Assembly (NCBI GenBank): GCA_903970355.1
Contig: CAJCIF010000186.1
Location: 1 to 6,409, forward strand
Length of the DNA: 6,409 nucleotides
From: Actinomycetota bacterium
Lineage (GTDB): Bacteria > Cyanobacteriota > Vampirovibrionia > Obscuribacterales > Obscuribacteraceae
Direction: 5' to 3'
The first letter of the stretch is position 1. The number at the start of each line of letters is the position of its first letter. Both the position numbers and the translations under genes were made by a program. The notes below the pieces were generated by a model. It did no database searches. It saw only the letters and a list, made by a program, of their open reading frames with translations, and was not told the DNA's origin. This document shows, one piece after another, positions 5,365 to 6,409 of the stretch.

Positions 5365-5844
5365 TCAATAGACTTTCCATTTGCTGGTAGTGTCGGTCGC
5401 CGTGCACAGGAGTTTGTCTCCGTGCTCGAGAAACGTCTTGATGTCGCATTGGATGCCATCAACCCGAATAAGATTGAGCGCGTCCTGCGGCGAGACCCAG
5501 CGAAATTCCGTGTGTTCGGAACTGAGCTGGAAAACGCGTTGGGAAGTTCTGCAGAGAAACGTCACTCCGAGAATTTCGGCTCTGGCTTCGACGACACCGC
5601 GGTAAAAATGCCACAGACGCAGCATCTTCCGAATTTCGAGATCGACCAAACCTAACTCTTCGCGAGCCTCGCGCCGAATCGCTTCTTCGAGGCCTTCGAA
5701 TTGCTTTTTACGCCCGTAAACGAGTTCCCATTCCCCGGCATTGAAGTCGGAGTCATAAGCACGTCGTATTGCGAGTATGAGGGGTTCGTGCTTGTACTGG
5801 ACAAGGGCACCAACCCCGAATTGTACTTGTGCTTCAGTGTTCAT
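5365..5844 (-). CDS. Nudix hydrolase
   Basis: This 159-residue protein has an exact Nudix box (GX5EX7REUXEEXGU) at residues 44-66: G44, E50, R58, E59, E62, E63 and G65 are all in place, with REAREELGL at the end. W39-E40-L41 precede the box as in typical members. Nudix enzymes split a nucleoside diphosphate linked to another group, releasing phosphate or a nucleotide, with magnesium bound by the box glutamates. Substrates include dNTPs, oxidised nucleotides, NAD-like and nucleotide-sugar compounds, and cannot be chosen here. The length is that of small house-cleaning (MutT-like) enzymes. The ATG at 5844 is preferred over a TTG at 5850 because GAGAGGA lies 6 nt before it. It is the promoter-proximal gene of the pair with the HAD phosphatase. 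Confidence 0.9.
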   Translation of the reverse strand: MNTEAQVQFGVGALVQYKHEPLILAIRRAYDSDFNAGEWELVYGRKKQFEGLEEAIRREAREELGLVDLEIRKMLRLWHFYRGVVEARAEILGVTFLCRTSQRVFQLSSEHTEFRWVSPQDALNLIRVDGIQCDIKTFLEHGDKLLCTATDTTSKWKVY

Positions 5845-5850
5845 AGACAA

Positions 5851-5857
5851 TCCTCTC
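5851..5857 (-). promoter_or_regulatory. Ribosome binding site fixing the start at 5844
   Basis: GAGAGGA on the minus strand stands 6 nt before the ATG at 5844. It directly abuts the alternative TTG at 5850, which is therefore unlikely to be used. Confidence 0.7.
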
Positions 5858-5862
5858 TAGAA

Positions 5863-5891
5863 GGACTTTGCTACTTCCGTAGGCAAGGTCC
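5863..5891 (-). promoter_or_regulatory. Hairpin in the Nudix leader
   Basis: Upstream of the Nudix ribosome site an imperfect 12-bp stem pairs 5863-5874 with 5879-5891 and has one mismatch and one bulged base. On the minus-strand RNA the loop is GGAA, a GNRA-type tetraloop. No T run follows it, so it is not a terminator. It may stabilise the leader or affect access to the ribosome site. This is inference. Confidence 0.35.
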
Positions 5892-5974
5892 AGGTTGCAG
5901 AAGCGCTGCCGTTGATGAACATCACCAACAGCCTGTTCGCTTCAAAAGTTGCCAGCAAGACTTCGATCAAGCGC

Positions 5975-6013
5975 CGCTAAAAACACGCGCCAAAAACATG
6001 CGCCAAAAACATG
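5975..6013 (+). repeat. 13-bp tandem repeat, three copies
   Basis: CGCCAAAAACATG is repeated exactly at 5988-6000 and 6001-6013, preceded by a copy with two changes (CGCTAAAAACACG) at 5975-5987. It is non-coding and lies about 130-170 nt upstream of the Nudix start. Confidence 0.8.
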
Positions 6014-6409
6014 CGTATGTGATTCGATCGGCATTGGAAACCGGTTCGAAACAGATGCGCATGTAGGATTGATATTTAGATGCCGCGAAGGACGCTTTTA
6101 ATTTGAAGAAAAATTGGACTTGCTCTCAAATTAGAGATCTGGCGTGCCAATTTGCAATTAAGGAAAACCCTGCGAGCCAGCGCGGAATGGTTAAATCGAC
6201 CGCGAATCCACGATACTGATATTGCACAGCTAGCGAAGTCTATGAGAGTCAAGTTCACGATCACACTGATCGTTGCAATTTCGCAATGAAAGTAAGTCCA
6301 CCACATTTGGTGCTACTCGACTAAGGTTGGTTTAAGGAACTCACTAAGATCAATCGGTGGCAAACTTGATTTACTGCTTACTTTAGTATATTTGGAAAAG
6401 TAAAAAAGT

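Larger units (their letters stand above)
5845..6409. other. Gene-free region upstream of the Nudix gene
   Basis: No supported gene lies in this stretch of more than 500 bases. It holds the ribosome site and leader hairpin of the Nudix gene, a 13-bp tandem repeat at 5975-6013 and, near the right edge, an inverted repeat TTACTTT (6378-6384) with AAAGTAA (6397-6403) in AT-rich sequence. The Nudix promoter should lie here, but I find no convincing -35/-10 pair. Confidence 0.5.

Noticed and set aside
5701..6066. Plus-strand open frame antisense to the Nudix start and through the 13-bp repeat
   Set aside because: It overlaps a well-supported Nudix gene, lacks a ribosome site, and its C-terminal part simply reads the tandem repeat.
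6076..6306. Minus-strand open frame of 76 codons near the right edge
   Set aside because: No ribosome site and no family resemblance. The hydrophobic start alone is not enough to call a gene.

Overview
The window looks like bacterial chromosomal DNA of roughly 50% GC. Six genes are supported, each preceded by a Shine-Dalgarno sequence (weak in one case), and several are followed by intrinsic terminators. Only about 65% of the window is coding, and the non-coding parts carry short tandem and dispersed repeats. There are no phage structural genes, transposases, rRNA, tRNA or CRISPR repeats. The taxon cannot be fixed from the sequence. A lineage with small divergent enzymes, such as a Patescibacteria/CPR bacterium, is possible but is only a low-confidence guess.

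Layout, left to right. Positions 1-507 hold no gene but carry a degenerate 47-bp tandem repeat and a terminator. Positions 508-2005 hold a minus-strand pair: an unrecognised membrane protein (2005-1088), whose end overlaps by 17 nt the start of a dCTP deaminase/dUTPase-fold protein (1104-508). Positions 2006-2903 are a long divergent intergenic region with hairpins, a copy of a dispersed repeat and three CAATCA boxes spaced exactly 16 nt apart. Positions 2904-4384 are a plus-strand operon: a LOG-family phosphoribohydrolase-like protein followed 20 nt later by a second, very different dCTP deaminase-fold protein. Positions 4385-4551 hold two face-to-face terminators. Positions 4552-5844 are a minus-strand pair, a Nudix hydrolase (5844-5365) followed by a HAD-superfamily phosphatase (5295-4552), with a strong terminator lying between them in the HAD leader. 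Positions 5845-6409 hold no gene but have a leader hairpin and a 13-bp tandem repeat.

Five of the six genes belong to families that act on nucleotides or phosphate esters: two dCTP deaminase-like, one LOG-like, one Nudix and one HAD. This suggests a nucleotide-processing island, serving either pool sanitation/salvage or a nucleotide-centred conflict (anti-phage) function. The fold assignments rest on motifs read directly from the translations. The joint function is inference. The most unusual items are the two divergent dCTP deaminase-like paralogues in different operons, the altered PGG motif of the LOG-like protein, and the unknown Cys/His-containing membrane protein overlapping one of the deaminase-like genes.
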